Shown one piece after another: positions 17,940 to 27,774 of a DNA stretch of 64,000 nt (the stretch's first letter is position 1; every line of letters starts with the position of its first letter). The notes below the pieces were generated by a model, which was not told the origin of the DNA, did not search any database, and saw only the letters and a list, made by a program, of their open reading frames with translations. Origin of the DNA: JAKAAZ01 sp963817855 (GTDB taxonomy: Bacteria; Acidobacteriota; Terriglobia; Terriglobales; Acidobacteriaceae); assembly GCA_963817855.1 (NCBI GenBank), contig CAWFQA010000001.1, positions 124,001 through 188,000 on the forward strand, given 5' to 3'. Made by a program: the position numbers and the translations under genes.

Positions 17940-18345
17940 GACGATCTACTGTGATTTGTGCGGCTAGCGCTGCGGACGAAATTCCAGTCGCGAAAGGGTC
18001 CAAGTCGATGTCCTAAGGTGCTTGGTTGCGAGTGACGCCGCTATGATTTCTTAAAAATTTGATCGGTATGGACAAGTTCCCCCAGCGCTCCACCCCAGAA
18101 GCAGACCCCAGTATGTTCAGACGCATAGCATCATTTGTTGTACGCTGGCCCGATTCGTCGGGAACGTCAGAAATGCGCTATCGATCGTACGGTATTCGTC
18201 AACGCGATGCTGCGCAAATTCGAGCGCCCCTCGCTGAAACCGTTTCGCCACATTTATCGTCACAAATTGGAATTGCTTATCTCCAACTAAACCTCTCATT
18301 TTAGTGGGCGCGAGAAGGCGGGAGTGCTTACCGCGCCAAATGACC
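17940..18345. other. Intergenic region before the receptor promoter
   Basis: About 400 bases with no gene that I can recognise; short open frames on both strands lack family marks. The receptor promoter begins at 18346. Confidence 0.5.
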
Positions 18346-18403
18346 TTGACAAGGTTGGCTTAACCGTGTAAAAAAGCTCTCTAGACTGGTAAAACGATTA
18401 ACC
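18346..18403 (+). promoter_or_regulatory. Promoter and LacI-type operator of the first Oar receptor
   Basis: TTGACA (18346-18351), a 17-base spacer and TAAAAA (18369-18374) form a plausible sigma70 promoter. Thirteen bases further, GGTAAAACGATTAACC (18388-18403) is a near-palindrome centred on CG, with 12 of 16 positions symmetric, where a repressor would block initiation. It resembles the site at 10965-10978. Confidence 0.6.
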
Positions 18404-18486
18404 GGTATTCGCAACCCTGCTAGCCTGCGAGAAAAATGGAACATCGCCAAGTAGTAATTTTGAAGCTTAAATGGGGGACTCACTAA

Positions 18487-21400
18487 ATGGACGGCGCTAT
18501 CCTTCTTCGGGAAGCAGTTTCCAAAAGACCTGAATCCGGGCTAAATTCGCGGCACGCCGCGTCGGCGGCAGGTGCATGGTTGCTTGCTTTCATTCTGGCA
18601 ATTGTTCCGACGGCATTCGCACAAGGTACCGGGACCATTTCAGGTTATGTCCGGGATGCCTCCGGCGCAGCATTGTCGGGTGCAACCGTTACGGCAGTGA
18701 TGACCGAACAGTCAACATCGCGCACGGTGCAGACCGATGCGCAGGGCTTTTACAATTTCGTCGCTCTGCCTTCCGGCCACTACACCGTCACCTTCGAAGC
18801 CAAGGGGTTTAAAAAATTAGTGCGGACGGATATCGAACTGACTGTATCGCAGAATGCCAGGGCCGATGGACAACTGACCATTGGAGCGGTACAAAGCCAG
18901 GTAAATGTGTCCAGTACAGTTCCCTTGGTCGATACCACTTCGAATACGTTGTCCGGCCTCGTGGATGATCGCCGGGTGGTAGATCTACCCCTGAACGGCC
19001 GCAATATTATGAGCCTGGCCAGCCTTCTTCCCGGGGTCACCAATGTCAGCGCCCCGCAAACAATGAGCGACGCTCGTGGCGGCCCAGAAATGAATGTGAA
19101 TGGCAGCTTACCGAACGCGACCGTCTACACCTTCGATGGAGCTTATTTCAATAATCCCTCGCGAAACACCGGGTTGAACTTTCCCCCGCCGGATGCAATT
19201 GCGCAATTCCGAATGCTGACCGCAAATTTCTCGGCAGAATATGGTCATAGTTCGGGTGCGCAGGTAGAGGTTGTTTCACGGGCTGGTACCGATTCGTTTC
19301 ATGGATCAGCATGGGAATTTCTGCGCAATGATGCCTTTGATGCAAAAGACTACTTCCTTGGAAGCGTCCCATCTTTAAAACAAAATCAGTATGGCGTGGC
19401 GATCGGGGGCCCGATCATCAGACGCAAGGCATTCTTTTTTGGTTCGTTCCAGAGGCTATCGGTAAATGGGAACGCAGAAGGAAGCCAGGCCATTGTTCCC
19501 AGTGCGGCTGAAAGAAGCGGAGATTTTACCGCGCCGGGCGAAAACGTTTTGTTCAACCCCACAGATCCTATCACCGGCCTTCCTCTTACGGATCCTTCGA
19601 ACGGTGCTCCATGCGTAGCGAACAACATCATCTCTCCGGGATGCATCAGCCCCGTCGCGGTGAACCTGCTCAAGTTCGTCCCACAATCGCCTACCGGAAC
19701 GGTTACGGATATCGGTCCGAGCCCGACTACAGATGATATGGGGATGGTGCGATTGGATTGGAACCAAAGTGCGAAAAACCTGATCTTCGGACATTACTAC
19801 CAGGACAACACTAATTTTCAATCGCCATTTTCGGGTTACGACGGGGGAAACATAGCGGGATACGTAAGTAACACTACCTCGATTAAAACGCAGAACGGTG
19901 TAATCAACGATTTTTATACCTTTTCACCGACGATCCTGAACCAAGCCATGTTTTCCGTTTTGAACAGCTATACCAACGAGGCAAATAATCAGACTTATTC
20001 GAATTCCTCCCTCGGCATCAATATGCCGCAATACACCCCCACTGGTTCAATCGTGGCAAGCGTCGGAAACAATTTCGTCTTAGACTCCGGATACGCAATT
20101 GTATTCTCGGGAGTTAATTACCAATGGGGTGACAATCTGTCCTGGACCAGGGGGCGACATAGCTTTCAGTTCGGCTATCAAACGCTAAAGCTTCATTTCT
20201 ATCAATCGTATATTGCTCCGTCAAACTTCACATTCAGCGGCGTCCGAACTCAAAACACAAATCCTGCTCCCAATGCGCCGCCCAGCGGAAATCCGCTGGC
20301 TGACTTCATGTTAGGTGCCTACGACAACATCACTATAGATTTCGGACTGCGCGTCAACGACGACTATTCCGCCTACAACTCTTTCTTTGCTCAAGATGTA
20401 TTCCGAGTCAACCCGCGCTTTACTTTAAACTATGGGCTGCGTTACGAGCCGTTTCTGCAATGGAAGGATGGACATGGAAAGCTCGATACTATCGTGCCCG
20501 GACAGCAGTCGACGGTCGACACGAGCGCACCTCCAGGCATCTTGTTCATTGGTGACAAGGGCATTCACAAAGGCATCGCTCCAGCAAATCTAAGTAACTT
20601 CGCCCCACGGGTCGGTTTTGCGTGGGATGTCTTCGGCGATGGGAAAACAAGCGTCCGCGGAGGCTACGGGGTTTTTTACAACTCGATTAATGCCAACGAA
20701 GTGGCGCAGGAAAATCCTCCGTATGCAGGCACTGGAAGTGCAAATCGCGGCGACATCTCGAATCCCTTCACCTCTACTGGGCAAGCGAACCCACCTGCCA
20801 CTTTGACAGGTCAATTTGGATGCGTACCGATACCAACCTATCCTTTCTATAGCTGCTCACTCTTTCCGCTGCCGATTCAGGGGATGCTTGGCATAAGTAC
20901 AAAACTGCGCCTGCCGATTTATCAAGAATATAGTTTGTCGATCCAGAGACAAATTACTCCAACCGCCATGATCGAGATCTCCTACGTGGGAAATTTCGGA
21001 AACGATATTCATGGACGCGTGCCGTTCAATCCGGCTCAATTCATCAACGATCCACAAACTGGCCTGCCGCCTTCGGAATCCAATGTCAACGATCGGGTGA
21101 TCTATGAGCCCGGCATCCTCGGTCCTACAAACCGAACCATGGAGAACTTTGCGCATAGCAATTTCAATGCGCTAGAAATTCAAGGTACCAAGCGATTTGG
21201 CCATGGTTCGACTATCCTTGCGAATTACACGCGGGCCAGATCGTTTGACATGAACTCCACAAACAATAACAATGCGAACGTTCCGAACCCTTTCCGTCTT
21301 TCCGCTGGCTACGGACCATCCGATTTCGATCGGAGGGATTCGTTCGTGGTTTCCTGGCTCTATCAAATCCCCATTCAGTTCCACAATCCGATCGCCAACA

Positions 21401-21888
21401 GCTTGTTGGGTGGATGGTCAGTCACGGCGATACAGACGGTCGAAAGCGGGCTTCCGATTACGTTCTTTGCCGGACAGGACGTTGCGCTGGACGGTACAAA
21501 CGAGAATCAATATGCGCAACTCGTCCCAGGCGCAAACTCCAGCACCATTCGCATAAGCCATCCAAATCGAGCCGCTGAAGTAGCCAAGTTCTTTAACACC
21601 GAAGCCTTCGTACCGACAAGCAACGAGCCGCTGGGAATCTACGGTAATTCCACCAAAGGCATGATCAACGGGCCTGCATACGCGAACACCGACGCGTCAC
21701 TATTGAAGGATTTTACACTGCCGAAAACATTCAAGCTTCAGTTCCGGATGGAGTCGTTCAATACCTTCAACCAAGTGAACTTTGCGAATCCAAACTCCAC
21801 TGTAACTTCTGGCGGTTTTGGACAAATACAGTCCACCGTGTCCCAAACAGGACGACAACTTCAGTTCGCATTGAAACTATTATGGTAG
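18487..21888 (+). CDS. Oar-type TonB-dependent receptor with carboxypeptidase-regulatory-like domain (locus 1)
   Basis: A 1,133-residue outer-membrane protein. A signal peptide ends near AFAQ (about residue 46), followed by a carboxypeptidase-regulatory-like beta sandwich (GTISGYVRDASGAALSGATV to HYTVTFEAKGFKK, about 49-115). Then comes a plug-like region (DLPLNGRNIMSLASLLPGV to the SAEYGHSSGAQVEVVSRAGTD block) and a long beta-barrel ending in QLQFALKLLW with a C-terminal aromatic residue. Such receptors in Acidobacteriota are thought to import or sense oligosaccharides. It is followed by the GH20 gene 141 bases downstream; a 7-bp hairpin (21924-21943) lies between them. The long N-terminal extension before the signal sequence may mean a later start. 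Confidence 0.9.
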   Translation: MDGAILLREAVSKRPESGLNSRHAASAAGAWLLAFILAIVPTAFAQGTGTISGYVRDASGAALSGATVTAVMTEQSTSRTVQTDAQGFYNFVALPSGHYTVTFEAKGFKKLVRTDIELTVSQNARADGQLTIGAVQSQVNVSSTVPLVDTTSNTLSGLVDDRRVVDLPLNGRNIMSLASLLPGVTNVSAPQTMSDARGGPEMNVNGSLPNATVYTFDGAYFNNPSRNTGLNFPPPDAIAQFRMLTANFSAEYGHSSGAQVEVVSRAGTDSFHGSAWEFLRNDAFDAKDYFLGSVPSLKQNQYGVAIGGPIIRRKAFFFGSFQRLSVNGNAEGSQAIVPSAAERSGDFTAPGENVLFNPTDPITGLPLTDPSNGAPCVANNIISPGCISPVAVNLLKFVPQSPTGTVTDIGPSPTTDDMGMVRLDWNQSAKNLIFGHYYQDNTNFQSPFSGYDGGNIAGYVSNTTSIKTQNGVINDFYTFSPTILNQAMFSVLNSYTNEANNQTYSNSSLGINMPQYTPTGSIVASVGNNFVLDSGYAIVFSGVNYQWGDNLSWTRGRHSFQFGYQTLKLHFYQSYIAPSNFTFSGVRTQNTNPAPNAPPSGNPLADFMLGAYDNITIDFGLRVNDDYSAYNSFFAQDVFRVNPRFTLNYGLRYEPFLQWKDGHGKLDTIVPGQQSTVDTSAPPGILFIGDKGIHKGIAPANLSNFAPRVGFAWDVFGDGKTSVRGGYGVFYNSINANEVAQENPPYAGTGSANRGDISNPFTSTGQANPPATLTGQFGCVPIPTYPFYSCSLFPLPIQGMLGISTKLRLPIYQEYSLSIQRQITPTAMIEISYVGNFGNDIHGRVPFNPAQFINDPQTGLPPSESNVNDRVIYEPGILGPTNRTMENFAHSNFNALEIQGTKRFGHGSTILANYTRARSFDMNSTNNNNANVPNPFRLSAGYGPSDFDRRDSFVVSWLYQIPIQFHNPIANSLLGGWSVTAIQTVESGLPITFFAGQDVALDGTNENQYAQLVPGANSSTIRISHPNRAAEVAKFFNTEAFVPTSNEPLGIYGNSTKGMINGPAYANTDASLLKDFTLPKTFKLQFRMESFNTFNQVNFANPNSTVTSGGFGQIQSTVSQTGRQLQFALKLLW

Positions 21889-22029
21889 ATACTCTGACGG
21901 CAAAAACTATGTATCTCGAGCCCGGAGCGAGAATCGTCGCTCCCGAATGAATCGAGTTGCGCGACAGTATCATTAAGCATTGCGCCAGAGGTAGTTATCG
22001 ATTCCGCGTCACCGAAAGGGCTTGACTTC

Positions 22030-24438
22030 ATGAAGGACCTAACGCGCCGGCAATTTTTGCACACGGTGGCGGGAGCGGCGGCAAGCGGTGCGCTTGTTGG
22101 CAGCGACGACTTTCTCCGCGGCGAGAGCTTCGAAGCTTATGACGGCACCAATGACTCAGGTGACGGAGAGTCTCCATCGATCCAGTCTTTGATCTTTCCT
22201 ACACCACAAGAGATCTCTAGCTCAGGCAGCGATTTCGTCCTAGACGATCAAGTGTCAGTCGTTGTGCCCGCGGACCCTTCGGAACAGGACCTCTTGTTAG
22301 CACGTTTGCTGTTGAATGAACTGAGTGACAAGTGTGGTCTGCACTTAAAGATCGCACGCAGCCGGAACCTGAGTCCCAATGGGCGGATAATTCTGATCGG
22401 ATCGATCAAGAACCCATTGGTTCAGCAGTACTGCAGTGAAAGGGACCTGTTACCGAGTGCGCAACGAATTGGGCCAGAGGGCTACACACTTCAAACAAAC
22501 CACAACCATGTTTTAGTTGCTGGGTTCGACGACCGCGGTGCTTTCTATGGGCTACAATCTCTCCGGCAACTGCTCACAAAAGAAAAGGGAGTGCCGCGGC
22601 TTTGCGGCGCTATAATTCGCGACTGGCCTGACAAACACTATCGCGGGATCAGTCTGTACCTGCCGGGACGCGATAATATTCCATTTTTTAAACGGTTTGT
22701 AAGCGACTTTGTCGCAATGTATAAATTCAACACACTAATCATGGAAATGAACGCGTGCATGCGCCTGGAAAGTCATCCTGAGTTGAACTACGGATGGGTA
22801 CAGTTTGCGCGAGACGTTAACTATAGCTGTCGCAACTATCCTCTACAACCGATCCACGATATGCAGCAGAACTCCTCACATCAGGACTGTGCCGACGGAG
22901 GATTTTTAGAAAAGGATGAGGTCGCCGATCTAGTTCGTTGGATTAACAGGTATCACATAGACCTTGTTCCGCAGCTCCCTTCGTTTACGCACAGTTATTA
23001 CCTGCTGACGGAGCACCGAGAGCTAGCGGCAGTCCCACAAAATAAGTGGCCGGATATCTACTGCCCATCGAATCCGAAGTCTTACTCGCTGGTATTCGAG
23101 GTGTATGACGAATACATCGACGTTCTGAAGCCGCAGACCGTTCATATCGGTCACGATGAGTTATTTTTACCAGTCGGGGTGTCACCCCAGTGTGATGACA
23201 AGGATATTGGAGAACTCTACGGACAGGACGTTAAGAACATTCATGATCACCTCGCATCGAAGGGCATCAAGACCGCACTTTGGGGTGACATGCTACTGCA
23301 GTCAGTCCGAGGCGTCGGATTGCAGAAAAATACAACCGCTGACGGGTGGACCTACTTTTCACCCGGCGGTCTGACTCCCGAGCAGGTAGAGCGTCTGATA
23401 CCGAAAGACTGTTTGATCTATAACTGGTTTTGGAAAGATGACCCGGGCCAGAAACATGGGTCAGCGGAGCTCAATGAAGCCTATCTAGATAAGATGGGGT
23501 TCAAGCAGATTTATGGTAACTTCGAACCGGATATCGAGCACTATGAAACGCGCAAACAACGCCCGACTCTGCTTGGTGGGGCGCCATCTGCCTGGTTTGC
23601 CACGAATGAGTTCGGCTTCGGGAAGGACATGATGTCCCTTTTCCTAGGTTGTAGCAGTATTCTGTGGACCGGCCATACCATGCCAAATAAGGTCTTATCG
23701 GCTCGAGTTCAATCGTTGTTGCCCTCTATTCGCGTTCGCCTAAGTGGAGCCACTCCTCCAAGCCGGACAGAAACGTCGATTGTTCCAGTAGATATTTCGA
23801 GCAAATTTAACATGGGGAATACTGTCCCAGCCCTCGGTGTGAACCTCGACGGAATGACGACCGAAACAATCCACTATAACAATGTTCCATTTGCTTTGAA
23901 GCGTCCCACAAACTTGCGCGCGATTATCGCTGGGACGCAAGGAATAGGACACACTGGTCTATCTCGAGCGGTCGCAGGCATTCCAGTCGGAGAAGCTCCT
24001 ACAAGTCTTATCTTTCTCCATGCGTCGGCAAGACGCGCCTTGAATAGAGATAGCGTGAGACTAATCTGGGACCAGCACGATACGGCAGACCTTTTGGGAT
24101 GGTATGAGGTCGTATATGAAGACGACTTTGTTTCTACGATTCCAATCCGTTACGGCGTGAATATACTGGAGTGGAACTGGGACCAGCGAGTCTCTCAAGA
24201 CGACTATTGTTACAATGCCGACCCAATTACCGTTGGACTCAAGGCGAGTAATCGCGTCACATTTTTTGCTTACGAGTGGACAAATCTTCGGCTAGGCAAA
24301 GTCATTCGAGAGATTCGCTTGAAAGGTACAACCGGTTTCCGAGGCGGAACGGACGACTTTAATAACGATATCGGACCTGTGATCGCAAGCAATGCCGTAA
24401 TCTTGGCGGCGCTGAGCATGGTAAAAAAGCGGGGTTGA
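22030..24438 (+). CDS. Tat-exported GH20 beta-N-acetylhexosaminidase
   Basis: An 802-residue secreted glycosidase. The start LTRRQFLHTVAGAAASGALVG is a twin-arginine signal. An N-terminal GH20b-like domain (IFPTPQEISSSG to about residue 190) precedes the (beta/alpha)8 catalytic domain (HYRGISLYLPGR onward). The GH20 acid pair is visible in TVHIGHDELFLPVG, where Asp positions the substrate acetamido group and Glu is the acid/base. GH20 enzymes release terminal GlcNAc or GalNAc. About 300 further C-terminal residues are of unclear function. It lies directly behind the receptor and in a locus with kinase and deaminase genes, matching an amino-sugar pathway. Confidence 0.85.
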   Translation: MKDLTRRQFLHTVAGAAASGALVGSDDFLRGESFEAYDGTNDSGDGESPSIQSLIFPTPQEISSSGSDFVLDDQVSVVVPADPSEQDLLLARLLLNELSDKCGLHLKIARSRNLSPNGRIILIGSIKNPLVQQYCSERDLLPSAQRIGPEGYTLQTNHNHVLVAGFDDRGAFYGLQSLRQLLTKEKGVPRLCGAIIRDWPDKHYRGISLYLPGRDNIPFFKRFVSDFVAMYKFNTLIMEMNACMRLESHPELNYGWVQFARDVNYSCRNYPLQPIHDMQQNSSHQDCADGGFLEKDEVADLVRWINRYHIDLVPQLPSFTHSYYLLTEHRELAAVPQNKWPDIYCPSNPKSYSLVFEVYDEYIDVLKPQTVHIGHDELFLPVGVSPQCDDKDIGELYGQDVKNIHDHLASKGIKTALWGDMLLQSVRGVGLQKNTTADGWTYFSPGGLTPEQVERLIPKDCLIYNWFWKDDPGQKHGSAELNEAYLDKMGFKQIYGNFEPDIEHYETRKQRPTLLGGAPSAWFATNEFGFGKDMMSLFLGCSSILWTGHTMPNKVLSARVQSLLPSIRVRLSGATPPSRTETSIVPVDISSKFNMGNTVPALGVNLDGMTTETIHYNNVPFALKRPTNLRAIIAGTQGIGHTGLSRAVAGIPVGEAPTSLIFLHASARRALNRDSVRLIWDQHDTADLLGWYEVVYEDDFVSTIPIRYGVNILEWNWDQRVSQDDYCYNADPITVGLKASNRVTFFAYEWTNLRLGKVIREIRLKGTTGFRGGTDDFNNDIGPVIASNAVILAALSMVKKRG

Positions 24439-24728
24439 CTGGGTATTGCTCCCGCGCGCCCATAGACACGTTCAGGCTTGAACTCTTTCGTAGCGCATAC
24501 AACAATTACAGGAAGCATACTCCAAGGATAAAGAAATGCCGGGTCCGATCTGAAATGAGCGCGCAAGCGGGCCAAAACCGGGAACACGAGGAGGGGCAAC
24601 GTGAGTGGCTACGTCAGAGGTGTCGGACAACGGTAGCGAGTCTCCAAACCTCGCTCGTTCCTTAATAAGAGAAATTAAAGAAATCGATCATCATCGCCCT
24701 TCGTTTAGGCTGTTGAAAGAGGCGGCAG

Positions 24729-25358
24729 ATGTATATTCCAAAAGCGAATGAAGAGAAACGGATTCCTGTACTACACGAGTTGATTTCCTCTCATCCATTC
24801 GGATGCTTAGTTACGCTGGGAGCCGTCGGACTGTTCGCATCACACATCCCCATGCTGCTGGAGCAGGACGGGTCCCAGTTTGGAACCCTGAAGGCCCACA
24901 TTTCGCGAGCGAACAAACAATGGAGCGATCTCACCCCATCCGTCGATGCACTCGCGATTTTTTCAGGCGATCACCACTACATTTCTCCCTCCTGGTACCC
25001 CGGGACCAGGGAACACGGTAAAGAAGTTCCGACCTGGAATTACGCAGTCGTGCATGCATATGGGCCGTTGAATGTGATTGAGGATCCGAGCTGGCTGCTC
25101 GCCCACCTGGAGAAACTGACCGAAACTCATGAGGCAGGCTCCGAGGTTCCATGGAAGGTTAGCAATGCGCCTGCAGAATTTATTGCACAGCAACTGGACG
25201 GAATTATTGGACTGGAGATACCAATCCGACGTCTAGAAGGAAAGTGGAAAGTAAGCCAGAACAAGAGCGAAAGAGATCGCAAAGCTGTTGCAGAAGAGCT
25301 AGCGAAGCTCAAAACACCGGAAAGCATGGCGATGCGGAAGCTTGTGACGCGCAGTTAG
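24729..25358 (+). CDS. PaiB-type FMN-binding protein
   Basis: A 209-residue protein that begins MYIPKANEEKRIPVLHELI and carries the conserved HIPMLLEQDG, FSGDHHYISPSWYP and VPTWNYAVVHAYG blocks of PaiB-like proteins. These are split-barrel flavin-binding proteins first described as negative regulators of protease and sporulation genes in Bacillus; in most bacteria the role is unclear. It has a clear C-terminal helical part. It is separated from the GH20 gene by 290 bases with no visible gene, and precedes an amidohydrolase. Confidence 0.88.
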   Translation: MYIPKANEEKRIPVLHELISSHPFGCLVTLGAVGLFASHIPMLLEQDGSQFGTLKAHISRANKQWSDLTPSVDALAIFSGDHHYISPSWYPGTREHGKEVPTWNYAVVHAYGPLNVIEDPSWLLAHLEKLTETHEAGSEVPWKVSNAPAEFIAQQLDGIIGLEIPIRRLEGKWKVSQNKSERDRKAVAEELAKLKTPESMAMRKLVTRS

Positions 25359-25437
25359 CCAACAAACAGACGTCGATGAAATTACAAGCCGAACTTGAGG
25401 CGTGGCGCAGTAATAGCATGGAACGAAAAGGATAGTG

Positions 25438-26583
25438 ATGAAAGCATTTAGACTTCTTTCGCTAATAGTGATAATTGCGAGTGGACTGCAGTTGACCGGT
25501 CCTACGCTCGAACCTGCTCTCCTTGCTGCACAACCATCTGCGTCGCCTAAAAGTAGCAGCGCGAATACATTGCTGGTGTCCTTTGCTGCGGTCGATCCCA
25601 TCGACGCACACGTCCACGTATATACGGACGATCTCCGCGTGAATGCTTTTCTGAAGCAATACAACTTGCATTTTGTAGATATTGCCGTAGTCGACGATCG
25701 TGACCCATTCTACAAGGCGTTAGAGCCACAGCTGCAGGATGTTCTGGCGCTGGTCCACAGCAGCGGAGGGCATACTTCTTTATGCACAACATTCAGTCCT
25801 TATGATTTCGAGAAACCGGGATTCAGCCAGCGAGTGATTCGCCAGCTGAATGAGAATTTCTCCGAAGGTGCCGTAGCAGTAAAGATTTACAAGACAATCG
25901 GCATGGAAATCAAAAAGACAGGGGATGGCTACTTAATGCCAGATGACCCAGTTTTCGAGCCGATTTATCGGGATATTGCTGCTCATAACCGCACAGTTAT
26001 CGCTCATTTAGCCGAGCCAACTTCGTGCTGGCTTCCGCCCGACCCGGCGAGTGTGGATTATGAATATTATCGGCAACATCCTGGAGAGTATGCCTACAAA
26101 CATCCTGAATGGCCAAGCAAGGCGGCTATTCTAACGGCGCGAGACCATATGTTGGCTGAGAATCCCAAGCTTCGAGTTGTCGGGGCACATCTAGGCAGCA
26201 TGGAACTCGATGTTAACGAAATTGCAAAGCGGTTTGATCTCTATCCGAATTTTGCTGTGGATACAGCCGCGCGGGTTCCATACTTAATGTTTCAGCCTCG
26301 AGAGAAAGTTCGCTCATTTTTAATTAAGTATCAAGATCGCGTCCTATATGGAACCGACATCGAGATCTTGCCCGGTAGTCATGTGGAAGTCTCCCTCAAT
26401 CAATTGAGGAATACTTATGCGCGGGATTGGAAATATTTTGCGACCGACAAAATATTCGAATATCAGGGAAAGAAGATCCAAGGCCTTGGGCTGCCACCAT
26501 CGGTGTTGCGCAAACTGTATCACGACAATGCAGTGCGATGGTTTCCGGAGATGCGTAAGAGTGGGAGATCGCCAAAGGGGTAG
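25438..26583 (+). CDS. Exported amidohydrolase-2 family protein
   Basis: About 381 residues with an N-terminal signal peptide (LLSLIVIIASGLQLTG) and a metal-dependent TIM-barrel of the amidohydrolase-2/ACMSD type. Visible metal-binding marks are DAHVHVY near residue 60, IAHLAEP, VVGAHLGSMELD and YGTDIEI near the C-terminus (Asp). The substrate is unknown; relatives hydrolyse lactones or decarboxylate aromatic acids. ATG 25438 is immediately preceded by a GTG in frame, and the ribosome site is AAAAGGA. Base composition looks AT-richer than the core genes. Confidence 0.82.
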   Translation: MKAFRLLSLIVIIASGLQLTGPTLEPALLAAQPSASPKSSSANTLLVSFAAVDPIDAHVHVYTDDLRVNAFLKQYNLHFVDIAVVDDRDPFYKALEPQLQDVLALVHSSGGHTSLCTTFSPYDFEKPGFSQRVIRQLNENFSEGAVAVKIYKTIGMEIKKTGDGYLMPDDPVFEPIYRDIAAHNRTVIAHLAEPTSCWLPPDPASVDYEYYRQHPGEYAYKHPEWPSKAAILTARDHMLAENPKLRVVGAHLGSMELDVNEIAKRFDLYPNFAVDTAARVPYLMFQPREKVRSFLIKYQDRVLYGTDIEILPGSHVEVSLNQLRNTYARDWKYFATDKIFEYQGKKIQGLGLPPSVLRKLYHDNAVRWFPEMRKSGRSPKG

Positions 26584-26671
26584 AGAGTTCCAGCGAAGTC
26601 GGGTGTGATGATACCCATGTGGCGATTGTGCAGCGCACGCACCGCCTATTGAAAATACCGGCCTACTGGAG

Positions 26672-26700
26672 GAGCGCACTCGCCCATGACGAGTGCGCTC
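26672..26700. terminator. Strong hairpin after the amidohydrolase gene
   Basis: GAGCGCACTCG (26672-26682) and CGAGTGCGCTC (26690-26700) form a perfect 11-bp stem with a 7-base loop, 88 bases after the amidohydrolase stop. There is no long T-tract, so termination strength is uncertain. Confidence 0.5.
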
Positions 26701-26799
26701 ATTCGGGTTGCGGCGGATACACGGAAATGTGTCCGGCGGCGACGTTGTCGACGATTCGCCCTATGTTTCAGACGACGTATTTCCGTCAGCAATGGGATT

Positions 26800-27331
26800 G
26801 AAATCGCGATGCTGAATACTTATCGGTCTGCCAATTTACCGGCGTGGAGGTCTTGAAGGACGAATTGGCAGTGAGCGAGATTTCTGAAAAGCGCTATCGC
26901 ATTGATGAGCAGGTCCGCTCCGTAGTTTCAGGGAAGACCGGCCACCGCCAGGAATTCACAATCTGCTGTCAAACGGGCGATTCGATCGCGATTTCTGAAA
27001 CCGAACGCTGCGAGTTCACGGGAAAGCAGTGCGGCCAGGAGTTTTGCAGGCGTGCGAGGTCACCGGGAAAAAAGTATTTCCTAGCGAGCTGGAACGGTGC
27101 ACGGTAACCGGAAAGAGAGTATTGCGTCAGTTTCTCGTATCGAGCAGCTTGTCCCAAGCCAGGATATTGCAGGATGTGGCTATCAGATCTTCCACCGGCA
27201 CGTTCTGCATCCCGGCCGAATCGGAGCTGTGCTTATGGAGCGGCAGGAGGTCCCATCCCGATGACATTCGCATCCGAGTCAGTTTTTGGGCGAGGCTTGA
27301 GTGGTATGACGTGAAACCTAATTTTCTGTAA
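26800..27331 (+). pseudogene. Decayed cysteine-rich CxxTGK-repeat protein
   Basis: Two overlapping frames together read as one degraded protein. The first gives QFTGVEVLKDELAVSEISEK, then CCQTGDSIAISETERCEFTGK. The second, from about 27029, gives LQACEVTGKKVFPSELERC, then TVTGKRVLRQFLVSSSLSQA and CLWSGRRSHPDDIR. At least five Cys-x-x-(T/S)-G-(K/R) units spaced about 18-25 residues recall treble-clef or zinc-knuckle repeats. The frame change falls near 27030-27050, and no intact start lies upstream. I do not recognise the family. It looks like the 3' remainder of a larger gene. Confidence 0.5.
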
Positions 27332-27774
27332 AGCATGCATTCTGGAGTCATTGGGATTCGCACGGATCTGATTTACTGCAACGAAGCAAACTAACCACAA
27401 TATCCAAATGAGGACACCACCTGCGTTTAGAACTTTATATACATAACGCATATTCTGCCCTAGTCTGTAAGTCGATGAATCTGTCCACAATAACCCGGTC
27501 ATGTTGAATGCCATCTAAGTGATGGTTTCATGTTTGTGCCCGGTAGAGTTTTCTTTGTTTCACTGCGTCTTCGCAACCTGAGCTTATAAGACCAGGCCGC
27601 ACAGTTCCGCAGCGACGGGTTCCCCATCCGTCCATTGTAAGAAACACAGAGAAGCCGGCCTACGAACTTAGTGACCTTTCGTTCGACATAAATCTTGTCC
27701 ACGGTTGTTCTCGCTCATCTTTGCCTAGGCCCACGGATAGCTTGTACCTGATTCTCAGGTTTGAGGTGCGTCGT
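27332..27774. other. Intergenic region without recognised gene
   Basis: About 440 bases between the decayed CxxTGK gene and the propeller gene. Only short open frames without family marks are present; the promoter of the propeller gene should lie here, but I could not choose one. Confidence 0.4.
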
